Part shown: positions 7,536 through 15,697 of the stretch, in pieces | Numbering within the stretch: the first letter of the stretch is position 1 | Layout of the letters: the number at the start of each line of letters is the position of its first letter | Origin: an uncultured beta proteobacterium | Lineage (GTDB): Bacteria; Pseudomonadota; Gammaproteobacteria; Burkholderiales; Burkholderiaceae_C | NCBI GenBank assembly: GCA_903876735.1 | Contig: CAIRAW010000016.1 | Location: 62,001 to 126,000, forward strand | Direction: 5' to 3' | Length of the DNA stretch: 64,000 nt | Translations under genes and position numbers: made by a program | The notes under the pieces: generated by a model | Told to the model about the DNA's origin: nothing | Databases searched by the model: none | What the model saw: only the letters and a program-made list of their open reading frames with translations

Positions 7536-8446
7536 TAGGCGTGGCGCCCGTTTGGCGGGAGGTCAGCCCTTGCGGCGGCCGACAGCGTCAACCGGTGAAG
7601 ATCGACCAGACCCTGCTGGTCAAGCTTCTCTCCGATGTAGCCACCGGCCAGGGAAAAGGCCACTGGCAGACTTTGCTGACGACACCAATCAAAGACGATT
7701 CGCTCGCGCGTCGCCAGCATTTCGCGCGTAATGCCCGCCAGCGCCCCGTCGGCGCAGCCTTCAAACGGATCCATGCCGGCGTTGTACAGGCAGAGATCGA
7801 AGCGCGGCCAATGCAATGCAATTTCCCCAAGTTGTTGTTTGATTTTGTCCAGGTAGTCATCGCTGCTGCGCACCATGTGCAAGCGCACTTGATCGCTGCT
7901 TTCATAGCTGTCGTAGTCATCGACCGACACGTCCAGTTGCCAGATGCGGGGCTCATAACCGATCATCGATGCGGTTCCTCCGCCACAATGCGCATCAAGG
8001 TCCAGAATCAGCACCGACCCAGCACCTGCGGCGAGCGCTTCGCGCGCGGCAATCACCAGACCGTTGAAAGTGCAATAGCCCAATCCTGCGCCGCGCCGTG
8101 CGTGGTGCAGGCCACTGGAAAGTGACCCGGCCAAACCGCAACGCAGCGCATCGAGCGCAGCCGCAACAGCGCCACCGTTGGAGGCCAGCACCATGGGCCA
8201 CAGCCCCGGGTCCCAGGAAAACCCCTGCGATTGCGCGAGCTCAAGCGGAGCGCCAGTCTGGATGGCGCTGACATACGCCGGATCATGTGCCAGGCAAACT
8301 TGTTCCAGCGACAGCGCTTGCGGCGCACACAGCGTGATGTTGTGGATGGGGGCCTCGCGCAGCGAGTCGGCCACCCATTTCGACTTGCGCGTGGTCTCGA
8401 ACGCGTAAGCCGAGCCAGCGTAGGCGGGGCTGTAGTAAACATTCAT
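7535..8446 (-). CDS. Histone-deacetylase superfamily hydrolase, acetylpolyamine amidohydrolase-like
   Basis: A 303-aa zinc hydrolase of the arginase/HDAC fold. Motifs are GLHHARRG with the His114-His115 dyad, GYCTFNG, LILDLDAHCGGGT with zinc ligands Asp151 and His153, and AGMDPFEG carrying the third zinc Asp. The second Gly-rich strand LAGGYIG is near the end. Bacterial members deacetylate acetylated polyamines or other acetamides in the cytoplasm. The ATG at 8446 overlaps the permease stop by ATGA, so it is the terminal gene of a polyamine-type ABC operon. That context strongly favours an acetylpolyamine-like substrate, with the transporter bringing it in. An acetoin-utilisation AcuC-type role is less likely. 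Confidence 0.85.
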   Translation of the reverse strand: MNVYYSPAYAGSAYAFETTRKSKWVADSLREAPIHNITLCAPQALSLEQVCLAHDPAYVSAIQTGAPLELAQSQGFSWDPGLWPMVLASNGGAVAAALDALRCGLAGSLSSGLHHARRGAGLGYCTFNGLVIAAREALAAGAGSVLILDLDAHCGGGTASMIGYEPRIWQLDVSVDDYDSYESSDQVRLHMVRSSDDYLDKIKQQLGEIALHWPRFDLCLYNAGMDPFEGCADGALAGITREMLATRERIVFDWCRQQSLPVAFSLAGGYIGEKLDQQGLVDLHRLTLSAAARADLPPNGRHA

Positions 8447-9258
8447 GGCGTTGGTCGCGTCCGGGCCGCATCGGCGACGCGCTTGGTGACGAGGAAGGCT
8501 ATTGTGATCAAGGCAACCGAGGCCAGCAGGAAGATCGCCGACAGCGCGTTGACCTCGGGTGTGACCCCGGTGCGGATCATGCCGAAGATATAGACGGGCA
8601 AAGTCGTGGCGCCAGGCCCGGAGACAAAATAGGTGATGACGAAGTCGCCCAGCGAACTGATGAAGGACAGCAGCGCGCCGGCAAAAATGCCAGGACTCAG
8701 CAGCGGCAACTCGATACGGACAAACCGTTGCCATGGGGGCGCGTAGAGGTCGGCGGCGGCCTCGATCAAGGCCGGATCGAGTCCTGCCAGGCGTGAGCGA
8801 ATCGGGTAGTACGCAAACGGAATGCAAAAGACCGTGTGCGCCAGCGTCACAGACAGCAGGCCCAGACGCATTCCTGACAGCACAAACAGCACCAGCAAGG
8901 CCACTGCGCTGACGATCTCCGGTACCAGCAAGGGCAGGCTGAGCAGACCTTCGACGGCGCCCCGGTGCGTTGAACTCGAACGCGCTACACCGAGCGCGGC
9001 CGCGGTTGCCGCCGCCGTTGCCAGCACGGTGGCAATAGCGGCCACGATCAGGGAGTTCTTGGTGGCGCGCAGGATGTCACCGTTGTCGATGACGGTGGCG
9101 TACCACTTCCAGCTGAAACCACTCCAGATCGTGGTCAATTCATTCTCGTTGAACGAGAGCGCGACCAGCGTCACGATGGGAATGTAAAGAAAGACCAGTG
9201 CGAGTAACGCAATGAAGGCATTGCCGCGCCCACTCAAAAGATTTCTTTCGCGATTCAT
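8443..9258 (-). CDS. potC: Polyamine-type ABC permease, PotC-like
   Basis: A 271-aa inner-membrane permease with six hydrophobic segments, beginning MNRERNLLSGRGNAFIALLA. LSFNENELTTIWSGFSWKWY is the typical PotC/YdcV periplasmic opening. The EAA loop is at ALIEAAADLYAPPWQRFVRI, followed by LPLLSPGIFAGALLSFISSL. The ATG at 9258 is chosen because it overlaps the potB-like stop by ATGA; an upstream in-frame codon at 9297 would bury it deep in potB. It pairs with the PotB-like subunit. Confidence 0.93.
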   Translation of the reverse strand: MNRERNLLSGRGNAFIALLALVFLYIPIVTLVALSFNENELTTIWSGFSWKWYATVIDNGDILRATKNSLIVAAIATVLATAAATAAALGVARSSSTHRGAVEGLLSLPLLVPEIVSAVALLVLFVLSGMRLGLLSVTLAHTVFCIPFAYYPIRSRLAGLDPALIEAAADLYAPPWQRFVRIELPLLSPGIFAGALLSFISSLGDFVITYFVSGPGATTLPVYIFGMIRTGVTPEVNALSAIFLLASVALITIAFLVTKRVADAARTRPTP

Positions 9259-10142
9259 GGCAGGCGTCGCTCCATGCGGCGCTGCACCATGCGCCACACT
9301 AGCAAAGTGAGTAACAAGACGGCCACCAACAGCAGCGCCAGCGCAGCGCCGAAGGGCCAGTTGCGCGAAGCGCCAAATTGAGACTGCACCAGGTTGCCGA
9401 TCATCATTGACTTGCCGCCGCCGAGTAATTCGGGGCTGACGTAAGCGCCCAGGCAGGGAACAAAGACCAAAATCGCGCCCGCCAGAATTCCGGGCATCGC
9501 CAGCGGCAAGACCACGCGCGACAAGACGCGCCGGCGTGTCGCACCCAGGTCAAATGCCGCTTCGATCAGGCGTTTGTCGATGCGCTCGAGCGCCACATAG
9601 GTTGGCAAAATCATGAAAGGCAGAAACGAGTAGGTCAGGCCGATACCGGTCGCCAACGGCGTGTACAGGATGTCCAGCGATTCCGTGGTCAGGCCTAGCC
9701 ACTGCAGAACCTGGTCCAGCGCGCCGCCATTGCGCAGTATCAGGATCCAGGCGAAATTTCGCACCAGCAGGTTGGTCCAGAAAGGGACCGTCACGAGGAA
9801 CAGAATGAAGGCGGCACGGCGCCTTGATACCGTTGTCATGTACAGCGCAGTGGGCACGCTGATGGCCAGGGTCAAAAGCGTCGTGATGGCTGCCAGGCGG
9901 AACGAGCGCGCAAAGATGCTGAGGTAGTCGCCGTTGAATGACAGATTGCCCGCAAAGTCGCGCTCGAATAAGAGTTTCTCGTAGGCCACACCGGTGTGGC
10001 GGTCCCAAAGTACGCCGCCAAAAGGCGCGCGCTCCAGCGTCGAGACGTAGAGCATCAGCAGCAGCGGAACAATCATGAAGAGCGCCAGGTACAGCACCGC
10101 TGGCGCCGTCAGCGCGAGATCGCGAGTGCGCACCGATTTCAT
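9255..10142 (-). CDS. potB: Polyamine-type ABC permease, PotB-like
   Basis: A 295-aa permease of the PotB family. A first transmembrane segment (LTAPAVLYLALFMIVPLLLM) and a periplasmic loop precede the BPD transmembrane domain. That domain contains FWTNLLVRNFAWILILRNGG, characteristic of PotB, and the EAA loop LIEAAFDLGATRRRVLSRVV. Start and stop overlap the potA-like and potC-like genes by ATGA on both sides, so the three are translationally coupled. Substrate class polyamine/putrescine is from family resemblance. Confidence 0.93.
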   Translation of the reverse strand: MKSVRTRDLALTAPAVLYLALFMIVPLLLMLYVSTLERAPFGGVLWDRHTGVAYEKLLFERDFAGNLSFNGDYLSIFARSFRLAAITTLLTLAISVPTALYMTTVSRRRAAFILFLVTVPFWTNLLVRNFAWILILRNGGALDQVLQWLGLTTESLDILYTPLATGIGLTYSFLPFMILPTYVALERIDKRLIEAAFDLGATRRRVLSRVVLPLAMPGILAGAILVFVPCLGAYVSPELLGGGKSMMIGNLVQSQFGASRNWPFGAALALLLVAVLLLTLLVWRMVQRRMERRLP

Positions 10143-11224
10143 GTGGCAAAGGCCCGCACAGCGTCGCCTGGAATGGCAAAACCGCAGCGGCCTGCGAGCA
10201 GTTCCTGCACATCGGCGGCGCCGCTCAGACGTACGCGTAGCTGTGTTCCGTCGGCTAGCCGGGCATGTGCCATCAGATCGCTGCCGCTGTAGATGGTCTC
10301 GGGAACATCACCGCGAATCAGTGCTGATGCGTGTGGCACCAGTGCGATGCGCTCCGGGCGTACCACCAGAATGGCTTTGGCACCGGTTTGAATGGTGTTG
10401 GCATCGATCACTTCAAGCTCGACCACGTCTTCGCCACAACAACTCAAGCGAAAACGTCCACCGGCTCCGCTTCGTTCCACACATAGCGCAGGAAGAAAGT
10501 TGGCGTCGCCTATGAATTCCGCGACGAAGAGGTTCGCAGGGCGTTCGTAAATGTCCGCGGGTCGTCCGACTTGCATCAGCCTGCCATCCCGCATCACGGC
10601 GATCCGGTCGGACATGCGCAGTGCCTCTTCCTGATCGTGTGTCACGAACACAAAGGTGATGCCGGTGGCCGTTTGCAGGCGCTTGAGTTCGATCTGCATT
10701 TCCTTGCGCAACTTGAGGTCGAGCGCCGACAGGGGTTCGTCGAGTAACAGAACCTTGGGCTCCGATGCCAAGGCCCGGCCCAGCGCCACCCTTTGTTGTT
10801 GGCCGCCGGACAACTGCGCCGGTCGCCGGTCGCCCAGACCCTCCAAACGCAGCAGCGTCATCATCTCGGCCACGCGCGCGCGAATTCCATCGCGCGGGCG
10901 GTTCAGCATTTCCAGGGCGAAGGCGATGTTTTGCGCCACACTCATGTGCGGGAACAAGGCGTAGCTCTGAAACACCGTATTGACAGGCCTCAGATTCGGT
11001 GGCGTTCGCCCCATGGGGACGCCATCGAGCTCAATGCTGCCCTGGTCAAGATCTTCAAAGCCGGCGATGGTGCGCAAGAGCGTCGTCTTGCCGCACCCGG
11101 ACGGGCCCAGCAGGGTGAAGAACTCGTTCTTGAGGATGTCCAGCGAGACCCCGTCCAAGGCCGCCTGGCTGGCGCCGGGAAAGGTCTTGTGCACGCCACA
11201 AATGGCGATGGCGGTTTCGGTCAT
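10139..11224 (-). CDS. potA: Polyamine-type ABC ATPase, PotA-like
   Basis: A 361-aa ATPase with Walker A GPSGCGKTT (near residue 41), Q-loop VFQSYALFPHMSV, signature LSGGQQQRVALGRAL, Walker B VLLLDEPLSALD and the switch His in VFVTHDQEEAL. Residues about 240-361 form the TOBE regulatory domain seen in PotA/PotG. It is second in the operon after the binding-protein gene, separated by 78 bp that hold a GC-rich hairpin (11249-11269). It energises import of the ligand delivered by the PotD-like protein. Confidence 0.94.
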   Translation of the reverse strand: MTETAIAICGVHKTFPGASQAALDGVSLDILKNEFFTLLGPSGCGKTTLLRTIAGFEDLDQGSIELDGVPMGRTPPNLRPVNTVFQSYALFPHMSVAQNIAFALEMLNRPRDGIRARVAEMMTLLRLEGLGDRRPAQLSGGQQQRVALGRALASEPKVLLLDEPLSALDLKLRKEMQIELKRLQTATGITFVFVTHDQEEALRMSDRIAVMRDGRLMQVGRPADIYERPANLFVAEFIGDANFLPALCVERSGAGGRFRLSCCGEDVVELEVIDANTIQTGAKAILVVRPERIALVPHASALIRGDVPETIYSGSDLMAHARLADGTQLRVRLSGAADVQELLAGRCGFAIPGDAVRAFAT

Positions 11225-11248
11225 GGCGAGCCTTTGGTTGATGCCGGC

Positions 11249-11269
11249 AGGGCGCGCTTGACACGCCCT
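11249..11269. terminator. Stem-loop between potD-like and potA-like genes
   Basis: AGGGCGCG (11249-11256) and CACGCCCT (11262-11269) pair over 8 bp on the minus-strand transcript, with one G-U pair and a 5-nt loop. It lies 33 bases past the binding-protein stop. No T-run follows. It is the counterpart of the stem-loops behind the binding-protein genes at 6160 and 51359. Confidence 0.45.
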
Positions 11270-11302
11270 TGTGAGATTCAGGAGGCCGCGGCCGCAGGAC
11301 TG

Positions 11303-12394
11303 TCAGCGGTTGAGCCGTGTCCAGACGCCATCGCGCAATTCACGCGCCTTGACCGAGCAGTCTTTCACCGGGCGAAAACGGCTCTTGAGCGCTTCAGGCG
11401 GGTTGATCGCCGGGCTGGCGGCCAATGCCGGGTCCATGAATGCGGCGGATCCCTTGATGGCATTGTTGTAGCCGTTGAAATTCGAAGCTTCGGCCGCGTT
11501 TTTCGGGTCCATCATCCAGTTCATGAAGGTCTTGGCGCTCTCGACATTGGGCGCGCCTTTGGGAACGACAAAGTAGTCACTCCACAAGTTCATCCCCTCC
11601 TTGGGATAGACGAACACCGCGGTCGCCAGCTTCAGGCCCGACTTGTAGGAGGCGCCGTTCCACTGATGGTGCATGGTCACTTCACTGGCCGCCATGCGAC
11701 CAATCGTTCCGGTGGAAGAATAGATCTTCACGCCGGGCTTTTGTTTGACCAGAAGATCCAGAATGCGCTGCGCGTCGGCCGGGTTCTCGGTGCAGGTGTC
11801 GATGCCGAGGTAGTGCGCGGCAGCGGTGAACATCTCGCCCTGGTTGGCCATGGCGGCAATCTTGCCGGCGACCTCGGGTCGGGGCTCAAAGAACTCCTTC
11901 CAGCTGTCGGTCAGTTTGCCACCAGGAACCTTGGCCGAATCGTAAGTGAAGCCGGTCGAACCCCAGGTGTAGGGAACGGAATAGTCCGCCGTGGGGTCCG
12001 CCGGTGGCCGGTCATGCGGTGCCGCGACGTTCTTGAAATTCGCCATCTTGGACGCTTCCACCTTGAGCAGCAGGCCCGACTTAATCATGGTGCTCAGCAC
12101 CGAATCACTCGGGATCACGATGTCGTAGCCGCCGCCGCCGGCCTGGAGTTTGGCGAGCATGGTCTCGTTGCTGTCGTAGACATCGAGCGTCACCTTGATG
12201 GCGGTCTCAGCCTCGAAGCGTTTGAGCATGTTCGGCGGCACATAGTTGGCCCAGCTATACAGGAAGAGCTGTTTTGTCTGGGCCACGGCCATCATGGGCA
12301 AGCAGGCGCACGCCAGGCCCAGCACTGTCAGTCTGCGAAGCTTGTTCTTCATGTCGCGCACGACGCTTGCCTTGGTGTCAATCTTCAAATGCAT
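11303..12394 (-). CDS. potD: Polyamine-type periplasmic binding protein, PotD/PotF-like
   Basis: A 363-aa spermidine/putrescine-type binding protein. I use ATG 12394, with GGAGA five bases upstream; the classical signal peptide MKNKLRRLTVLGLACACLPM then starts at residue 15, and an alternative ATG exists at 12352. The mature part begins LFLYSWANYVPPNMLKRFEA, the PotD signature opening, and includes GGGGYDIVIPSDS, the typical ligand-loop pattern. It is the first gene of the potDABC-HDAC operon, divergent from the MocR regulator. The Trp and Asp residues expected to hold amines appear present by motif, but the exact polyamine cannot be stated. Confidence 0.92.
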   Translation of the reverse strand: MHLKIDTKASVVRDMKNKLRRLTVLGLACACLPMMAVAQTKQLFLYSWANYVPPNMLKRFEAETAIKVTLDVYDSNETMLAKLQAGGGGYDIVIPSDSVLSTMIKSGLLLKVEASKMANFKNVAAPHDRPPADPTADYSVPYTWGSTGFTYDSAKVPGGKLTDSWKEFFEPRPEVAGKIAAMANQGEMFTAAAHYLGIDTCTENPADAQRILDLLVKQKPGVKIYSSTGTIGRMAASEVTMHHQWNGASYKSGLKLATAVFVYPKEGMNLWSDYFVVPKGAPNVESAKTFMNWMMDPKNAAEASNFNGYNNAIKGSAAFMDPALAASPAINPPEALKSRFRPVKDCSVKARELRDGVWTRLNR

Positions 12395-12494
12395 CTCGGT
12401 CTCCACGTTGTTATCGCGCCAATTGTTTATTGCCCGATCACTGTACATTAGTTCCAATCCATGAAAATCGTTGGGGCCAATATTCCTGCCGCAC
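12395..12494. promoter_or_regulatory. Divergent promoter region of potD-like operon and mocR
   Basis: One hundred bases separate the two divergent starts and must hold both promoters. The stretch is AT-rich relative to its surroundings and has TACATT as a possible -10. CCAAT occurs three times in direct orientation (12419, 12454, 12477), which might be MocR half-sites, but spacing is irregular and I do not assign an operator. Confidence 0.35.
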
Positions 12495-13964
12495 ATGCTC
12501 ACTGAATACCTGTCCGGTCAAATTGAGAAACTCGCCCAGCGCGACGACTTGCCATTGCATCGCAAACTGTATGAAGCTTTGCGACGTGCCATTCTGGACG
12601 GCAAACTGGCTTCGGGTCACCGGCTGCCCGCCAGCCGGGAACTGGCGCATGACCTGCAGTTGTCGCGCAACACCGTCGTTGCCGCACTGAATCAGCTCAA
12701 CGTTGAAGGGCTGTTGACCAGCCATGTCGGCCGCGGAACTTATGTCAGTGACAGACCCGCGCAAAAAGCGGCGCGGCGGCAGCCGCCACCGGTCAGCCAG
12801 GATACGAAGTTGTCGAAGCGTGGACAAAGAATTCTGACCAACTTCAGTGCTGAGCAACTGGAAATCTACCCGTTTACGTCTGGCATTGTCGACTTCAGCG
12901 CATTCCCGATTGCCTTGTGGCGGCGCCTGCAACACAAGCACTGGCGCATGGCTTATCCCGACATGCTGGACTACAGCTACTCCGGGGGTCATGCGCCTTT
13001 GCGCAATGCCGTTGCGAGTTACCTGCGCGTTTTCCGCAACATGTCGATTGACAAAGAACAGGTCATCATTACCAGTGGCACCCAGCAATCGCTTGAACTC
13101 TGCGCGCAAATCCTGGCGGATCTTGATGACACGGTCTGGATCGAAGACCCGGCCTACTGGGGAGCGGTCAAGGCATTCATGGCGACCGGATTGCGTCTGC
13201 ATCCGGTGGCGGTTGACGGGCAAGGGCTTGCGCCCCAGAGTTTGAGCGGTGCACCTTCACCCCGCTTGATCTACGTGACACCCTCGCACCAATACCCTAC
13301 CGGCGTTGTGATGTCCCTGGCGCGCCGGCAGGAAATTCTTGCGATCGCCAGAAAACACAAGGCATGGGTTCTGGAGGACGACTACGACAGCGAATTCCGT
13401 TTCAGTGGCCCCTCCATCGAAGCGATGGCAGCCCTGGACACCGACCAGCGTGTGCTTTACATGGGATCATTCTCAAAAGTGCTTTACCCTGGTCTAAAAC
13501 TGGGCTATCTCGTGGTTCCGCGCGGGCTTGCTGCGCCCCTGAAGCAAGCGCACTACGACCTCAACCGGCCTGGCCAGATACCGCTGCAGGCGGCTTTGGC
13601 CGAGTTCATCGAAATGGGGCATTTCAGCACTGCGTTGCGCGATGCACGTCACAGCTACGCGGAACGCCGCCGCTGTCTGCTTGAAGCGCTCAAGCCTTGT
13701 CTTGGTGCGCTCGCCCATATCAGCGGCGCGGACCAGGGCCTGCACCTGTGCGTCAATTTGCCCGTCGCCGTTGATGATAAAGGGCTGGCCCAGCGCATCG
13801 GCGCCATGGGCCTGACCGTGCGCGCCTTGTCTGCCTATTGCGTCGAACGCAAGGACCTTCGAGGCATCGTGATCGGTTACGGTTACGCGCCACTCGCTGA
13901 AATTCAACGCTACGGACCGATTCTTGCCAAAGCCATCAGTGCGGCGCTTGCACGGCTGGCATGA
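12495..13964 (+). CDS. MocR/PdxR-type regulator (GntR wHTH fused to PLP aminotransferase fold)
   Basis: A 489-aa two-domain regulator. Residues 1-75 are the GntR winged helix (LHRKLYEALRRAILDGKLAS, then LPASRELAHDLQLSRNTV and a GRGTYVSD wing). Residues about 110-489 are a fold-type I aminotransferase domain with WVLEDDYDSEFRF for the cofactor Asp and GSFSKVLYPGLKLGYLV carrying the pyridoxal-phosphate Lys. The ATG at 12495 is preferred over the TTG at 12471. MocR proteins activate or repress adjacent amine, GABA or PLP genes in response to an aldimine with PLP. Divergence from the potDABC-HDAC operon suggests control of polyamine import and deacetylation. Confidence 0.93.
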   Translation: MLTEYLSGQIEKLAQRDDLPLHRKLYEALRRAILDGKLASGHRLPASRELAHDLQLSRNTVVAALNQLNVEGLLTSHVGRGTYVSDRPAQKAARRQPPPVSQDTKLSKRGQRILTNFSAEQLEIYPFTSGIVDFSAFPIALWRRLQHKHWRMAYPDMLDYSYSGGHAPLRNAVASYLRVFRNMSIDKEQVIITSGTQQSLELCAQILADLDDTVWIEDPAYWGAVKAFMATGLRLHPVAVDGQGLAPQSLSGAPSPRLIYVTPSHQYPTGVVMSLARRQEILAIARKHKAWVLEDDYDSEFRFSGPSIEAMAALDTDQRVLYMGSFSKVLYPGLKLGYLVVPRGLAAPLKQAHYDLNRPGQIPLQAALAEFIEMGHFSTALRDARHSYAERRRCLLEALKPCLGALAHISGADQGLHLCVNLPVAVDDKGLAQRIGAMGLTVRALSAYCVERKDLRGIVIGYGYAPLAEIQRYGPILAKAISAALARLA

Positions 13965-14007
13965 ATCGCGATGTTTCTGCAAACACAAACTATCCAAGGC
14001 CTTTGCA

Positions 14008-14757
14008 ATGAATTTACCAAAGCTATCTCTGACGGTCGCACTGGCGGCGGCTGGATTTGCGGCCCAAGCCCAAGGGCATGCTGCGCACTGGAACTATGCC
14101 CATGGCCACGAAGGCCCGGCCCATTGGGCCGAACTTGATCACGCGTTCGAGAGCTGCGCCAAAGGCGCGAACCAAAGTCCGATCGACATCCGCAAGGCCG
14201 TGAAAGCGGATTTGCCGACCCTTCAGTTTGGCTACGCTGAAGCGGTGCCCACCATCGTCAACAACGGGCACACGATTCAAGTCAATTTACCTGCGGGCCT
14301 AACCTTGAGGGTTGGTGACACCACCTATGAACTCCTTCAATTCCACTTTCACAGCCCCAGTGAAGAAGCGCTGAGCGGAAAGCGCGCCGCGATGGACGCG
14401 CACTTCGTCCACAAGAGCACGGGGGGAGAGTTGGGTGTGGTCGCCATCCTGATTCAGTCCGGCAAAAACAATGCCGCGTACGCGCCGGTGTTTGCGCACC
14501 TGCCGCGCCAAGGTGAATCCATCCAGGTGGAGGGCTTGAAACTGAACCCGGCAGCGATGCTGCCAACCGACAAGGGCTACTACGCGTTCGAAGGCTCGTT
14601 GACGACGCCGCCTTGCTCAGAAGGGGTGAACTGGATGGTCATGAAGCAGCCCATTACACTGGGCGCCGCTCAGATCAAGGCCTTCCGCAGACTTTTCAAT
14701 GCCAACGCGCGTCCGATTCAGCCGCAAAACGGGCGCGTCATCCGGGAATCCAACTAA
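14008..14757 (+). CDS. Alpha-type carbonic anhydrase, periplasmic
   Basis: A 249-aa secreted enzyme that interconverts CO2 and bicarbonate. MNLPKLSLTVALAAAGFAAQ is a signal peptide with cleavage near AQA. HWNYAHGHEGPAHW and the ANQSPIDI motif follow. Zinc ligands are the two His of LQFHFHSPSEE and the His in MDAHFVHKS. LTTPPCSEGVNW holds the Thr gatekeeper region. The length is typical of bacterial alpha enzymes. It begins 43 bases after mocR and converges on the Crp/Fnr gene. Its presence beside the regulator and sulfatases gives no clear pathway link. Confidence 0.95.
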   Translation: MNLPKLSLTVALAAAGFAAQAQGHAAHWNYAHGHEGPAHWAELDHAFESCAKGANQSPIDIRKAVKADLPTLQFGYAEAVPTIVNNGHTIQVNLPAGLTLRVGDTTYELLQFHFHSPSEEALSGKRAAMDAHFVHKSTGGELGVVAILIQSGKNNAAYAPVFAHLPRQGESIQVEGLKLNPAAMLPTDKGYYAFEGSLTTPPCSEGVNWMVMKQPITLGAAQIKAFRRLFNANARPIQPQNGRVIRESN

Positions 14758-14776
14758 GCCGCCGGACTTGCAGGTT

Positions 14777-14798
14777 GTGACGGCTGCGCTGGCGTCAC
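14777..14798. terminator. Short hairpin between convergent genes
   Basis: GTGACG (14777-14782) and CGTCAC (14793-14798) form a 6-bp stem with a 10-nt loop, overlapping the stop codon of the Crp/Fnr gene and lying 19 bases after the carbonic anhydrase stop. No T-run on either strand, so terminator activity is uncertain. Confidence 0.3.
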
Positions 14799-15511
14799 GG
14801 GGCTTCGGCGTCTGCTTCTTCGGCATCGGCAAATGCGGCCAACCCGGCCAGGTCGGGAATATCGCATTTGCCATACAGCAGCCGAATCAGCCCCTTCTGT
14901 TCCAGGTTGCTCAGCAAGACATTCGCCGACTGGCGTGAGCAGCGCGCCAGGTTGGCGAGACGACTTTGCGTGATGACAATGGAACTCGGACTGCCCACGG
15001 CCTTTTGTTCCTGCGCCAGGAGCACGATCAGTTTGGCCATGCGCTGCTCCGGCTCAAGCAGGATCGACTGGCTGGCCCATTCCATCAGCAGTCGAAAGCG
15101 CAAGCCGATCTCGCCAATGATCAAGGGATACAAGACCGGGTATTGCAGGCAAAGGCTTTGCACGGCATTGACCGGAACGGCAATAAAGCAGCTCTTGGGG
15201 CCACTGTAAAAATCGTGATTCGGTGGTGCGGCGACAAAACAGGGCAGCCAGGCGGCCCAACCACGTGGCCCCACTTCCGAGATCACCACTTCTTTGCCCG
15301 AGGGCTTGCGGGCATAGATCGCGATGCTGCCCTCTACCACCAGGCGCAGGCGCTCTAGCGGCGTGCCAGCGGCGTTGAGCAGAGTCGGCACTTCAAAGCG
15401 TTCGATGACCGCACAACGGGTCACTTCGTTCAGCACCTCGGGGCCAAGCTGCCCGAAAACGGTGGGCTTGAGAAACGCGCGGACATCCAGGGGTGTTCTA
15501 GGGTTAACCAT
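14795..15511 (-). CDS. Crp/Fnr-family transcriptional regulator
   Basis: A 238-aa regulator with an N-terminal cyclic-nucleotide-binding-type beta barrel (about residues 20-130, including GTPLERLRLVVEGSIAIYAR and GKEVVISEVGPRGW). A long dimer helix follows, then a C-terminal winged helix (ITQSRLANLARCSRQSANVL as recognition region). No N-terminal Cys cluster is visible, so it is not an oxygen-sensing Fnr. The acidic tail AFADAEEADAEAP is unusual. The start is ATG 15511. It is divergent from the first sulfatase, so sulfatase control is the natural guess, but no clear TGTGA-type palindrome is evident between them. Confidence 0.9.
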   Translation of the reverse strand: MVNPRTPLDVRAFLKPTVFGQLGPEVLNEVTRCAVIERFEVPTLLNAAGTPLERLRLVVEGSIAIYARKPSGKEVVISEVGPRGWAAWLPCFVAAPPNHDFYSGPKSCFIAVPVNAVQSLCLQYPVLYPLIIGEIGLRFRLLMEWASQSILLEPEQRMAKLIVLLAQEQKAVGSPSSIVITQSRLANLARCSRQSANVLLSNLEQKGLIRLLYGKCDIPDLAGLAAFADAEEADAEAP

Positions 15512-15697
15512 GAGGCTCAATCAATCAACATTGTCAGAATTTTGGCAATTCGCTTCACGCCGTTTCCCTACCATGCGTAGACCAACGTGGCGTGCATCGC
15601 AATATGCCACAAACCTCTGGAATGCCATCATGAAACTTCTACCGTCCGCGTCAACCGCACAGCTCTCGCACGCATTCCTGCCAAGCGCGAGAATCCT

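Noticed and set aside
12419-12481. Three CCAAT direct repeats in the mocR/potD gap as MocR operators
   Set aside because: The 5-bp unit is short and spacing is irregular (35 and 23 bp), so I cannot separate it from chance.
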